A DNA stretch of 64,000 nucleotides from Cyprinodon diabolis (taxonomy: Eukaryota; Chordata; Actinopteri; Cyprinodontiformes; Cyprinodontidae), in assembly GCA_030533445.1 (NCBI GenBank), contig CM060082.1, forward strand, positions 38,203,817 through 38,267,816, given 5' to 3'. Below, piece by piece: positions 13,701-25,847 of this stretch. The translations under genes and the position numbers were made by a program. Below the pieces are notes generated by a model. It was given only the letters and a program-made list of their open reading frames with translations. It was not told where the DNA came from and searched no databases. Numbering within the stretch: the first letter of the stretch is position 1; each line of letters begins with the position of its first letter.

Positions 13701-15635
13701 TAAGAGTGACCGTCAAAAATGCATGAGTTCCCAATCATTGAAAACTTGTAGCAAGACTTAAAATGTGTGGGAGCAATGAGGCCTACAGACATCAGTGCTG
13801 TCGGGAGTAATGAAGGGAATAAGACTCCAGCTAATTTCTGTTTATGGAAGGATACACGAAATGATTACCAGTTTTATACAGATAAAAGACGACTGTGGCA
13901 AACAATATATATAAACTTTTAAATGAACGTAGTTAAAAAATTCTCAAATACCAATCATTTTGGTAATTGGAACATAGCTAAGGCAGGAAAAAATACATTT
14001 TAATTAATCTTACATGAAGAAAACACACCTTTTTGTCTTTATAATTAAATGGTTAAACATTTACATTTTTGTATTTAATAAAGCGCAAATTGGTTAGAAA
14101 GTCTGGCACATATCCAAACTCAAACTGACCTTAACTGCCCTTGCTGGTTGAAGGTAAATTTACTCAAACGGTCACCAAGTTTTACTCTATCTTCCTCCTA
14201 TGTTTCACTTTATGCACTTTTGGGAACAGCCTTTGTAGAAAACTTGGTACATCAGCCCTTAGTTTTAAAATTTACTGCATCCTCCAGGTCTGCCCAGAAG
14301 ATGATTAATATTGACCAGCGCTACACATTTATATACAATAAATAAATGATTGGTGAAGTCTGAGCCTCCTTCTTGCATACATTTTTTATAATCCTTTATC
14401 ATTTTTACAACCAAAAAATCTGCCTAATAGCTGCTCAACTTTCCCATTCCTCATCATATTGTAAAGGGTTTGGGGAATACAATAAAAACAGTATTTTCTC
14501 ACCTCATATGTATTATTAACTACAAGAAATAAGATTCTCTCATATCTCATTAGCCGTAAAACTGCCTGTATAATAGTGTTTAATATTGCTTGATGCAGTG
14601 CTGTAGAGTGGTGCGCCCTTTTAATAGGACTGAGACTGATATCACGCCTTATTCAGGTGTTAAAGATGTGAAATTGAGCGAGTGAATATATTGTTATGGA
14701 AGTCACGAACTCAGAGTGCAAAGTTTGCTCTATTTTTTCCACCTTCTTCGCCCACATCTCTCACTTTAAAAGGCATATGGTGTTAGCGGGGGTAGAGCAT
14801 GATACTGAACTTCATTAGAAATGAACTACACGTGCCTTAGCAAAGTGATATGTAAGCAAAAAAGAACCCCAGTTGCGAACATGCTGCTTTGCCATGGCAC
14901 TACTTTCGGCATGTGTGCCACAAGCATGCCTCATTACCTTCAAAGAGCATTTTCAAACAGCATTTTGGGAGGCTTGCCAACATTTCTCTTTCCTTAGGAA
15001 TTGTTCAAAACAATTTGGTTTGCCATCTTTATTTTTGTGATTTGAGCTCTGAATAATGAATGTTCTCTCTTCTATGCCTCATTGAGCACTCACAGTTCAG
15101 CGCCCAATCCCCACCCCCGTCTCCTTCCTGATTGTCAACAGCAAAGAGAGAGACAATAAATATAGAGATATCATTGTACACAGGTGTAACGTTCAAGGAT
15201 GAGGACTGCAAGTAATTACCAATAAAGGGCAAATCATTAGCCCCAAGTGATCACAAGTGCAAGAAATAACATATTGAGTGTCATTGACTGGATTAATCAA
15301 TTTTACAGCTTCTTGTTTGTTTTTTATTTGGTTTTGCAGATTTTGTGTTTTAGGATCCCTTAGCTGCAGGACAGAATGAAGCATTCAGCACATTTTCTCA
15401 AATACATAAAAGTCTCTGGGTTATGCCTCTCTGTGGACTTGGAAATAAACAGCGAAGCTGATGCTTCAGAAAACTGGAGCCAGAGTTAAGGATAAAACCA
15501 GACATAACTCCATTTTTTTTTAAACATATCCTGGTTTGCAGAATTATAGCCAAGCTCTGCCTTTCAGCTAATTTTGGCCTATACTCTGTCGCTAAAACAT
15601 TTACCATGTCTTTGCCATTATATATCTAGAATGCA
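13701..15635. other. No gene recognised; part may be regulatory
   Basis: AT-rich up to about 14550. From 14560 to 15450 the sequence is more balanced (for example tgccatggcactactttcgg near 14890 and cagttcagcgcccaatccc near 15090) and shows no repeat signature, so it is a second-tier candidate for conserved non-coding sequence. No protein domain. Confidence 0.3.
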
Positions 15636-15639
15636 CAGT

Positions 15640-16165
15640 CATGGGAAAAACAAAAAAACACCCCATAATTCAATGACTTCAGAACTACCTTTAGCAAAAT
15701 AAAAATCCTGAAAGTAGTAATTTTCTGTATGACTTTCAATCTCACATCGCTTAGGAGGAATTTTGGCTCAGAATATTTCCAACCCTGGTTCATTGAGGTT
15801 TGCAGCCATTCGTTACGTACAATTCTGGGGTTGGGTTATGTCTGGACTTTTAGCTGTTTCAGCCCATTGATTATTTTCTTTCCTATGCCATTCTGCTGTA
15901 GATTTGCTGCTGCATTTGAGAATATTCTAATTGTATTGACCTAATTAAGCTGCCAGGTGGATGGGCTTACCTTTGACTCATACTTATTTAGTAGTGTAAG
16001 GTCGATTCAATGGTTCATAGGTCCTAAAACAAGCAAGAATCATTCCCCCTCCACTGTCATGCTTTAAAAAAGTATTTATAGTTATGTGCTTTGTTGGGGT
16101 ATTTTTATGTCATAGTGTGGTTTATTTAAATGCTTTACTTTGCAAACCTAATTTTAAGTAAAGCT
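15640..16165 (-). pseudogene. Decayed Tc1-like transposase fossil
   Basis: Read on the minus strand, the start of this segment gives the C-terminal part of a Tc1-type transposase, including a KIPPKRCE-like stretch (about 15735-15765) after a broken MPANLNE-like region. Plus-strand phrases ttggctcagaatatttccaa, ttcattgaggtttgcagcca, ttctgctgtagatttgctgc and cattccccctccactgtcat are worn versions of the antisense of a very common fish Tc1 family. Frameshifts and deletions are frequent and no terminal repeats can be found. It cannot encode a functional protein. Confidence 0.7.
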
Positions 16166-18000
16166 CTGTGTTTATACAGTATGCCAGATCATTTGTTAGT
16201 TTGATTTCTAACGCTACCCTCTCTCTGCTTTTTCTCATAGTAGCCTCATTTGATCTCTTCCGGTTTGGCCGTGACACCATCCTGAAGAGAAATCCTTTCT
16301 TTTTCTTTGAAGAAATCTTTGAAGAAATCTGCTAGACATACAGCTGAGACAGAGGGTTACCTTGTTACAGCAAGAGCTAAGGTTACACGAAGTATTTTCT
16401 TTGCAGAACTGTTTACTTAAAATTGTTTCAAAATTGTGTTATTTTTTTCTCTCTCCAAATTAATGAGGTGCAGAGTTGCTTCTCTGGGGAGATTAATGAT
16501 ATATTTCTTTCTTTTTTGGCATAGCATGTATCAACACCCACCTAAATAATCTAGCAAAGAAATCATCTGAAATCCCTGTTTTTGCAGAGGGCTCACCTTT
16601 TTTGATGATGAATTAGCAAGTGTTAGAATTAAGAGCAGCTGGCTACTTCTTCACAATTTAAATCCTGCAGAAGGGACAACGGTTTACTTTGCTTTGACTT
16701 CATAGATATTTATTACAAGGTTCCATTTTCAGCGACTGTATTTACGTTCGAACAGATACAGACATCCAACACTTGGACAGAGGGATTTACGTGTCTAGTG
16801 GTTTAAGCACTGTGATCTCTGGAGCTGATTCTGCTGTCTCTTGACTGATAGTTGCCCTGCAGGCATGGCTCACCTGGCTGCCCCCCCGCTGACCCTTGAC
16901 CTCTCCCACACTAAAATCAAAGCCCTGTGATCTATATCACTTTGTGGGAAACGTGTAAATGAATTCAAGCACTCCCATTTTAAATTTCCGAATGTGTTAC
17001 AGTCGAATACAATAGGTGTAATCAAAATAGGGAACATTCAGCACTTCTCCAATCCAAATTCACTGTGTTTGAATGTGTGCGTGTGCTGAATTACAAACCA
17101 GAGATGTTGGCTGCCAGGGTAGACAGCCTCCATGCCAGACAGACATGACATGAACCGTAATAACAGTCAAAGAGAGGAAGAGTTTGTTCCATAGCCTTAC
17201 CCTGCATGTCTCTCAGGGAGGTTTTTCTCACAAAAGAGACTTTTCCATTTGTAAAACATATTTACTCTGCCGTGGTGATGAGTGAGTCTGAAGGTCTGAG
17301 CAATAAAATTCAATAGGGTGAAGATTACTGGCCTTGAATGACACTATGAAATATGAATTAAGTCAACCGTTATCATATTTAAAAAGTGATGTTTTAAGCT
17401 GTACTGCAGCAAATGGAAACAAATGTCTTCTCTACGTTTTAGGGATGGAAAAAAACAACAACAATGCAGCAGTCTGCTACTTATGCTGCTGTCGTCAGAA
17501 AGTAGGCAGATGCTCTTATCTGTTTTTTCCTGCATTCCCAGTCAAGCGTTTGAGGTCAAGCATATTGACCCCTCCTGCAGCTCAGTAGCCAACATTGATG
17601 GACCACTATCTGATAGATGTGGACTACCTCTCCTTTCTCCTGCTCTGTGTTTCTCCGAAGCTCTCAGTCTCCAGCTGAGATGAAGAGAGCTGCCCAGCAT
17701 CCCCAGAGGCTGAAATCAAAGTTGACCCCACTACGGCCAGACTCAAGGGGGGCAAAGGGAGACACAAAGGGAGGGCCTCAAGCAGCTTCCAGGTTCAAAG
17801 GCCTTTATCACCTCCAGAAGCTGACCACTGTCACCTCCAGTAGAGCCGGCTGCCTTTGATTGTCGCTGTGTTCCCCTTGTATCTATCAGGGGTTATCCGG
17901 CTCCACTGATACCTGCTACAGACTGTTAGCTTTGATAGAGGAGTTCTGAGGAAGGGGAAGCTGCAGCTGTCATGTCTGACATATCAGGTCAAAATATTTA
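16166..18000. other. No gene; candidate conserved non-coding DNA
   Basis: 16290-17320 is balanced in composition, free of recognised repeats and has no coding domain. A direct repeat ttctttgaagaaatc occurs twice near 16304-16330. 17400-17870 stays open in several frames, including one rich in Ser/Leu, but no domain is recognised. It could contain enhancers. Confidence 0.25.
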
Positions 18001-18003
18001 AAA

Positions 18004-18104
18004 TCTCTTGAACATTTTCACATTTAGTTGAGTAACAACCACATACTTTTATTTCATGGGAATGGCCTAAACATAAATGAGAATTGGACAACAAACAGTT
18101 TTCT
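18004..18104 (+). pseudogene. 5' remnant of a Tc1-like element
   Basis: The phrases cttgaacattttcacattta, gagtaacaaccacatacttt and atttcatgggaatggcctaa are diverged versions of the inner end of the common fish Tc1 family whose tips read cagtgccttgcaaaa. The remnant stops exactly where a MITE begins at 18105. A transposase remnant in the same orientation resumes at 19560. Confidence 0.5.
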
Positions 18105-18396
18105 CACTGGAAAAAAATCTAAATCTAGATAAGTCAGTTTTTCTTAAAATAAGTGCATTTGTTCTTGGATTGAGGGGGTAAAAGATACATTTTGCCAATG
18201 GAACAAGGCAATTTAAACTCTAAATAAGAAAACACAATTACATTGTCTTATTTTATATGCATTTTATCTAATAATCTTATTTTAAGAGTAAAAATACTCA
18301 TTCCATTGGCAAACTATCTAATTTACCTACTCAAATTAAGGGTAAATACACTGAATTTAAGAAATTGTTACTTATTTCTAGATCGTTTTTCCAGTG
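18105..18396 (-). mobile_element. Short palindromic MITE, family copy 1
   Basis: Ends cactggaaaaaaatct and gatcgtttttccagtg are inverted. The core words ccattggcaa, tacttatttctaga and aattaagggtaaata are shared with copies at 20373 and 46661. Relative to the 46-kb copy this one is inverted. About 292 bp, non-coding. It interrupts an old Tc1 remnant. Confidence 0.7.
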
Positions 18397-18584
18397 CTGA
18401 ACGTTCTTAAAAAAAAAAAAAATCTATTCTGGGTTACTTTTTTTTGGGGGGGGGGGCTTATAATATGTCTAATACTCACCCATGAAATAAAATCCATTTT
18501 AGAGAAGCCATCTACTCAGAAAACAGATTCCCCTTTTCACTAATTTTAACTAGAAAACATCAGTGAACAAACATGATAATCACA

Positions 18585-19457
18585 GGTGGGTATTAACCAG
18601 GTGTAATAACTTAGTTACACTTACTTGAGAAGCTTTTAGATAAAATGTGTTTTCCTATACTATACTGCCTACTTTACCTGGGTAAAGATCTTATGAGAGT
18701 ATTGTGTAATACTTTGGTAGAATTGCTGGTTACTCTACCCATCAACAGTAACTTGAGCTATTCAGTAGTAGATATCGGACGACCATTGTCGTTTCCTGAC
18801 AAAAATGCTTTACCTGACAAGTCTGGTTTTGTAGGTCTATGTTAAAATCATTTTTGAAAAAGTTTCTTCTGCTTGAATTTGCTATTTTTTAACTATGTTT
18901 TTTTATTTTATTTTATATACTTTAACCCCGTAATGCCAAATGTATCATATTTGATACATACAGTTTCTGAAATGTTTTGCGTCTGACACCTTTTGCATAA
19001 CTTAATGGTAAAAACTTTGCTCAAAATCCTATTGTACACAATCAGATATACATGATAACAGAGGGCAGAAGACTATACAAAAAATAATCTTGACATATCG
19101 CATAGTAATAAATTATTAATATCAAAGATGTATTTCTGTTTTTTCTTTTTACATATTTTGTTAAAAGGCCAAATAAGGACTTCAAACCAAAAAAAAGTAA
19201 TGTTCTGCTTTGTTTTATTCTTGAATCGGGCTTTAAAGGGTTAAATACTAAGAGTTGCACATAATTCTCTGTTTGATAACACCATTGTGAACATCAAATC
19301 AATCAGAAATTTCGAAGAAATTTAGTCCAAAAGTAGGCCTACTTTTCTACTTCTACTTGAATAATTTCTTGGATGAATACTTCATACTGATACCTAAATA
19401 TGTAAATATAGTGCTACTATTACTTCAGTAATAGTTTGGGTACTCGACTCAGCTCTG
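18585..19457. repeat. Diverged hAT-like repeat (agtaact/acttgag type)
   Basis: Starts near cacaggtgggtattaacc, then acttagttacacttacttga. Near the right end are ttttctacttctacttgaat and attacttcagtaatagtttg, followed by actcgactcagctct. This vocabulary resembles the element at 35545-36450, but it is more degraded. No coding frame retained. The assignment rests on the words at both ends. Confidence 0.35.
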
Positions 19458-19559
19458 ATTATAATAAATACAAAGTAAGACCAAATATGTTAGGGATAAC
19501 CTTGGAAAGTAATTCTAAAGGTTTTAGTCTTTTACGGTGTGTAATTATTCATCTTAAAT

Positions 19560-20030
19560 TAGAAAGTTGTCACAAGTCATGCAGCAGAGGAAGGTGCTTT
19601 GTTCTGATGAGACCAAATCTGAAATTATTGGCCAACAAACAAAGTAAGGATAGATCCAACTACTGCCTCACAATACAACATGGAGGTGGTAGCATCATGC
19701 TGTGCAGATCAATTTCTTCAAAAGTGAAAGCTATAACAAAATATTGCAATTAAACTAGTTTACTACCATAACCAAGAAGATGATTAATCATAGCCGCAGC
19801 CCATAAATCTGGATCCAAACAAGGTTTTATTATCTGTTGGAGTGAAAACAATTACTTATGCACAAAAAGATCTGCAGCTAAAGTAATTCAAAAAGAAAGT
19901 TAAAAAAAAATCCCTAATTACAATTTCAATTACACTTTTCCCCTTGTGATCTAAGAGACACAAAAATACATATGGAGAACATGGTCAGAACTAGGCCTAA
20001 ATGTGAATACCTTACAATATTTGGCTAGCC
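19560..20030 (+). pseudogene. Tc1-like transposase fossil
   Basis: Plus-strand translation gives a catalytic-core relic: ttctgatgagaccaaatctg reads SDETKSE (first catalytic D) and catggaggtggtagcatcat reads HGGGSIM. Downstream, cagcccataaatctggatcc is a worn SPDLNP-type box. The normal spacing is broken by frameshifts and a large deletion. It ends with attacttatgcacaaaaa and gtgaataccttacaatattt, a decayed end of the cagtgccttgcaaaa family. Probably the other half of the remnant at 18004. Confidence 0.7.
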
Positions 20031-20372
20031 CTGAAAGCAACATTTCCAGCAACAAGCATTTTTTGTCAGTATCATACTGGAAGGTTACATTTCTTCAGCA
20101 GATAGAGGGAAGGTTGTTATAGATGAATAATTGATGCACCGAGCCAAATACAGGACAATCCTGGGAAAAAAAAATATGTTAGAGGTTAGAAAAGACTTAC
20201 TGTAGGACGGGGTGGCTCACCTTCCATCGGATCAATAATTGTAAACAAGTCAAAGTACTGCAGAGAAGGTGTACAAACTGATGTTCAAAAATGTTTTTTT
20301 TGTCCCTGAAATCCAACAGAGCTTGAAGTTTTTCGGTTGTTTTTGTAAAGAAGGAGATGTTAAAAATCTCAA

Positions 20373-20663
20373 TACTGCAAAAACAATCTAGAAATAAGTA
20401 AAAATATCTTAAATGTATTTATTCAAAATTTGAGCAGGTTAATAAGATCGATTTGCTAATTGATAATTTAGTTTTTTTTTTACACGTATAATACAATAAT
20501 TAGATAATATGCACTTGAAATAGGACACTGTAATTGTTTTTTCTTGTTTTAAGTGTAAAATTGCTTGTTCCATTGGCAAAGTATCTCACTTACCTCTTCA
20601 ATTAAAAAAAATATGCTTATTTTAAGAAAAAAAAGACTTATTTTGATGATTTTTTTTGCAGTC
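20373..20663 (+). mobile_element. Short palindromic MITE, family copy 2
   Basis: Left end tactgcaaaaacaatctaga and right end tttttttgcagtc form worn inverted repeats (first base changed from c, last from g). Shares ttccattggcaaagtatctc and gaaataagtaaaa with the 46-kb copy, in the same orientation. 291 bp. Confidence 0.75.
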
Positions 20664-21070
20664 TATATATAAAAAGGTCACAGAGAAAAAACAAAGGGTG
20701 ATGTTACAAATTATTGGCTTAGAGGAGAGGGGTTTAAGATTGGAGCACTTTTCAGATTTTTAACTTTAAACATCCAAATATTGACGCTTATGTTTTTCTG
20801 GTCTAATCAGATATACCCTTATAACTCCTTATAATCTCATACGAAATGTTAAAATATTGAAGGAGCAAAAATACTTTTCCAGCCCTCTGTATTCTGCGTC
20901 TTAATCTATATTAGCACTGGATGCACTTCTCACTTGATTCATATCGCCCTTCTGTATGCGTGCCGATTTCCATCGGCCTTCTTGTTCACATGCTTTTTTT
21001 GTGGTTTTACAAATTTAGCTGAAATTTGCTGACATTGCCAATTTTTTTGTCAGCCTTTGACTGAAACCCC
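20664..21070. other. No gene; possible transposon debris
   Basis: 20690-20885 ends with gagcaaaaatacttttccag, reminiscent of a Tc1 terminus, but I could not find a matching left end. Otherwise AT-rich with nothing recognised. Confidence 0.3.
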
Positions 21071-21085
21071 ATGTAAATCAAGTTA

Positions 21086-21232
21086 ATGGCAGCAAGCTCC
21101 GATGGCATCGGGTTTTTCTCTGACAGCATATCACGTTGCAGCGGAGGCACATGGATGTCGGACGAGGGCAATGCGCCTCATTGGCTTTCCTGTGATGTCC
21201 TCGATCGCTTTGAAGATGTCCTCCAGCTCCGT
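21086..21232 (-). pseudogene. Possible coding fossil, unidentified
   Basis: One minus-strand frame reads like ordinary protein: TELEDIFKAIEDITGKPMRR, then IALVRHPCASAAT, an in-frame stop, and YAVREKPDAIGACCH. The stretch is CpG-rich and balanced in composition, unlike its AT-rich flanks. I do not recognise the protein. There are no obvious splice signals, and a stop precedes the frame. It could be a processed-pseudogene piece, transposon debris or chance. The plus strand is also open here (61 codons) but shows no family pattern. Confidence 0.25.
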
Positions 21233-21599
21233 TCACCTTTGAATTCTTATCACGGCCCAATAGATCAGTAGTGAAATGCACCCTCAAAAGTTATGAATTC
21301 ATGAATTTTACACAGGAATATCTCTCACCAAGTCAGTATCTCCAAGGGGAAAGTTCTCCCTTTCTAAGGGTAAAGTTGCAACCGGTATAAAATAAAAAAA
21401 AGGAAAACAAAGAGTGGACAGCAGCATTGATATTCAAAGCTAACACCGGCATCATGTTATATGGAGTTAAATGTATGTGAGGGATGGCCTGTGCTTATTT
21501 CATATAAAGGTCACCTTTTTGTATGCCAGATAAAGGTGGAGATCTTACAGTATAAAACCACATGTGTTTGCCACTGCTTATGCTTATGCTCTGTGTCTA

Positions 21600-22279
21600 C
21601 AGACCTCTGCAAAACTATTCAAACCCTTTGATCTTTTCCAGCTTGCAGCAGTATGAAAACCTTGGTAATTTACTGGGATTAAGTCTGATACGCCAACATG
21701 AAGTATTTGTTCATTTCCACTAAGGTCGAAAGATTCCTTTAACAGATGAAGAGCTAAGAGGTCTACCCTGCATTTCTGTTCTATCCCCTTCCATTTAAAA
21801 TCAAAAATAAAATAAATTCTAAACAGTTAAGAGTGTGCAGGTCACAGAAGATTAAAGCCTTTATTGATACAAAATCCATATGAAGTCCTGTTTACATTTT
21901 GTCATACATTAATAGAGGACTGAGCAGACACATCAAAGATGGTTTCCTGATCTAAAATTAGACTGAAATCCAACTTTATCATCTATATCTTAATACTAAG
22001 TGAAGGGAAACACCTCCCCCTGAAAATAGCAAATTGCATCATACTCTAGGGATGCCATGCATAGATCCTCCCCAAGTTTAGACCTGAATCTGTCTAAACT
22101 CTGTCTAAAATCATGAATATTTTTTGAATTTCATGCCTATGCACTACTTTCAGTTAGTATGTTGCAAAAGAATAAATAAATGTATACACAAAATCTGTCA
22201 TTCACCATTATCAATATGCTTTAAAATGGCAAAACATGCAGAAATTCAAGGGCTTTGGCTACTGTTTTGCAAGGCACTG
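21600..22279. mobile_element. Internally deleted Tc1-like element
   Basis: Left end cagacctctgcaaaactatt followed by caaaccctttgatc, and right end read inverted as cagtgccttgcaaaacagta, agree with the fish Tc1 family whose tips read cagtgccttgcaaaagta. 680 bp between tips, with no transposase remnant that I can see. Heavily decayed, so an old insertion. Confidence 0.55.
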
Positions 22280-22559
22280 CAAGTAGTGGAATTTCTCTGC
22301 TAAAATTAAAAAGAGCCAAAACATCCACATGTAGGTCTTGTGGGAGTCATCAGGTTTTTCTGCAATAAATAAGACTTTGTTTCTGCTAATTGCTGTAGCT
22401 TATTAACAAGAGGAGAGTTGAGACATGTGCTGTTGTGGGTCTATGTGTACTGTACAAATCTGTGTGTTTGCAGGTCTGATATTATTTCAAGCAGTGACTC
22501 ATTCCTTCTTCAAGTTTTCACTTGCAAACAATCACAAGTTGTAGAAGTGTGATCCAAAC

Positions 22560-23000
22560 ACACACAAATTATGATCTTCCTATATGTAGTGAGGACCTTG
22601 CATTGACTTCCATTGATATTCAGCCATTTTCATCCCTTTCTGTACCCAAACCTTGAAATTAACCCCAAACCTAACCATTACCAATCCATACCTAACCCTA
22701 ACCTTAACCTTAACTCAATTCACAACTTATTCCTAAACATAACCGTTAGTTAAATAGGAAGTGAGGACCAGCAAAATGTAATCACTTTCCTACAAAAAGC
22801 TGTAACATTGCTGGTAAAATCAGGAAATATCTTCTCACTCAGGTGCACAAAGAGGAGCACACACACAGAGACCATGTCTTTCTACCTTTATAAGAACATT
22901 GCATTGACTTCCATTCATTTTTCATTCATTTCTATGGTTTAAATCTGATCCTAACCTTTTTTTATTGCATATTTACACCGTAGTTCTATACTTACCCCCT
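22560..23000. repeat. Fish dispersed repeat with two diverged units
   Basis: The phrase cattgacttccatt occurs at about 22601 and again at 22900, each followed by a catt-rich run. Between them is a CTAACC-rich stretch (22666-22745; cctaaccctaaccttaacct). I recognise the combination as a common fish repeat. The CTAACC words resemble telomere repeats but are irregular and are part of the repeat. Confidence 0.5.
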
Positions 23001-24480
23001 TATTGGGGCCAGAATTTGAGCCCCACTGGGAGCAGTGATTCCTCACAGTATATTGGAAAAAATTAGCCTTACAACGTAACAAATACCAAAAAAAAAAGGA
23101 ACACACAAAGGCTCACACAACCCGAGCATGGAAGAAGCAGATAAACAGCTGTGATTTACTTCGCTTTTCCATCTCTGCTAACACCAAAGTGCCAGATTGT
23201 GGCAGGCTTACTCACATCCCTCCTGTTTCCTCCACTCCGTGCTTCAGAAACTGTTGGAGGGTGCGCTGCCTGGTACACAGAGGCACGGTTCAGGTCAGCA
23301 GCTAGCAAAGCCTCTGGCAGATTGCCAGAGAAGATGGAATAAACAACTGTGATTTACTTCTCCCTTATTCAGCTCTGAATGGGGCAGAGATGTCAGTCAC
23401 TGAGGCCTCCTCTGCAGTCGATTGCGGCCTGGCCGGTTGTTCCCTAGGACGGGTGAAAAATAGGGAAGCAGCTGGGAGTGTGAGAACACTGAAACGGATT
23501 AACAATAGGAAATCACACACTCGCACAAAAAAGAAAAAAAAAATGGCACCCACAGTATCACATCCTCTGCGCTTATCGGGCCTGCATCTGTTTCCTGAAA
23601 CTCACGCCAGCTGACCAAACACCGTGAAGCGGAGCAGAGCTGCTGCTGCTATTCATAAATGCTCATCTTCCCCCCGAGTGATTCTCATAGCTACGCAGGC
23701 CCACTCATCTATCTCTCCTCACCTTTACGACTGTAAACACTTCAAGGATGTTTGTTGCGTCCTGGTTAGCCTTCACGGCCTGCCACAACAATAGAGTGAC
23801 CGCCGCTGACACGTTAACATGGCTGTTGAGCGGAAAATGGATCCCAAGGCTAAGAATAAACTTGTCTGTTATTTAAAATTAATCCAGGAATACATCATAG
23901 AAATCTTTCCTGGTTCTAAGCTCAGTGGAAATCATTAATTCTACCTTTAAATGCTGCGTTCATGTCCACATGTCGTGATAACTGACCTGAGGTATGGAAA
24001 CTGAAGATGTTTTATCTCATCGTTGTTATCACATGTCTGTCCACTGGTATCTCTGAAACTTCTACACGCAGGATTTTCAATAGCTTGAAGCAGACTTTGA
24101 TGTTGATTTGCACAGAATATCCCTATAAAATCTACCCTATGGCTTTTACATAGTTTGGCAGTACCTGCTGTTGGTGAGGAGCTTTTCCTGTTTGATCTCG
24201 TCGATTATGCAACACCCTTGTATTTCATCCAGCATTTGTTTTCAGTCATGTTTTAGTGTCCAATCATATCCATTAAAAAAAAAAAAAAGAATCAAAGATA
24301 CACCTAAAGGGAGAGCTTTTTGCAGTTAGGTTCTGTTGAAAGATTTTGAGCTGCCTAATACTTTCCCTGCAGTGAGTTCCTTAGTTGGAATCATCAGTCA
24401 TTTCAAATCTAAAATACTTGACTCAAAAATTTCAATTTGGTGAATATAAATGCTAATCTTTCCAATCTCCTTTTTAAAGG
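23001..24480. other. No gene; possible regulatory DNA
   Basis: 23120-23850 is balanced and partly CpG-containing. The phrase actgtgatttacttct occurs at 23341 and almost identically at 23147. A small perfect hairpin, ctctggca-gat-tgccagag, lies at about 23311-23330. No domain found. From 23850 on the DNA is AT-rich with an A-run near 24274. Confidence 0.3.
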
Positions 24481-24832
24481 AACCTCCCCCATGTCCCCAA
24501 TTGTTGAAGAATGCATGTAAAAAGAGAACTACCTCAGGTCATTTATCCCTGCTGTCATCCAACTTTACAATCTGGCACTATAACTGCAATAACTTGTGCA
24601 ACAATTAATGTGCAATCACAATTTAATACCCTGTGTAATAGCCTGTGCAGCAATATCCTGTGCAATAACCTGTGCAATAATCCTATTAAACAAGATATGT
24701 ACATATGTGGATGTACTGTACATACCCCATGCACCTTTTTCTCCTTTTGGCACTTTCTTTTGACTAGTGAGCCGATGTGACAGGTGAATTTCTCCCCTGT
24801 GAGATCAATAAAGTTTATTTTATCTTATCCTA
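24481..24832 (+). mobile_element. 3' end of a LINE (5'-truncated)
   Basis: One frame at about 24535-24575 reads RSFIPAVIQLYN, typical of the last residues of a fish non-LTR retrotransposon protein. A tgtgcaata-rich 3'UTR follows (cctgtgcaataacctgtgca) and the tail tttctcccctgtgagatcaa, then taaagtttattttatctta. The truncated body and short tail repeat are the normal outcome of LINE insertion. Clade not resolved. Confidence 0.6.
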
Positions 24833-25847
24833 AAATTGCACTCTTTTCAACCAAAACATGTGCTAGAGTGCCCTCGACAATGGCAAGCATGAACCCTTTT
24901 TCTTTCTGCCTGCGCCCTTAAAAAATCTGTGCATGCTACTTCTAATTTGGTTAAAAACAACCACAAAAAAAAGTTTTTCTTTAAGAAATTCATAAAAAAA
25001 TCACTTGAAGAGTAAAATATTAACAACTTTAGAACATACAGGAAGTTATATTTTTCTGACTTCTTAATCTAACTTTATAATTTCTTTGTTTAAACATTTC
25101 TTAATGTACAGCAGATAACACTTCATCCAAGGTCTTATCCGGTCAAAATGACTACATTTGTAACAGCGCGCAATTGATCAAAACTAGTAACTTGCACTAT
25201 AAAGCATTGTTTTTTGTTGCTGTTTTGTCTGTCCATGATCTGAGCTGGTGATTTAGCTGGAGAGTTAGCACAAAACCAAAGCATTGTTGTAAGGTTAGGG
25301 ATTCACGCCACCCTTAGGAAATACAAGCAAATGAATGTTAATGGAGGCTATGTATAAGAAAACGGTTCATTAATATAGAAGTTGTTAAAATTTCATTCAC
25401 TTATGAATCATTTAATTTCTACTTTTTTATCCTGTAATCATTTTAGTCCATGTAACTGACCAAATGTATTATCAGTATTCCTGAAAGCAGTGGTGTCCTT
25501 ATGATCAATTTAGTTTCTACAAGGTAGAACATTTTGTTTTTACTAGCTTTAGACTCAAAAATGGGCTAACCTGTTTTGATCCCAAAGTAATAGGAAAACT
25601 ATCTCTTCAAGCTTAGAAACCTGCCGTATCTGTGATGGAGACTTTTCAAAGGTAAGAAAAAAGTAGTTGTTGGTTGTTGCCCTTGTGTACTGACATCTAG
25701 TGCCTTGCTTCAAATTCAGTGCTGAAAAAATATCAGGATCTATCTTAAATGAAATGCATTTTTCAACTGTCTAGAAATAATACCATAAAAAAAACATCAA
25801 CAGTACTCTTCCATACCCATTTCATACCAATAATTTTTTTTCAACAG
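24833..25847. other. No gene recognised
   Basis: AT-rich with A- and T-runs and no paired termini or protein motif. Confidence 0.5.

Noticed and set aside
22666..22745. Interstitial telomere
   Set aside because: The repeats are irregular and belong to a dispersed repeat family.
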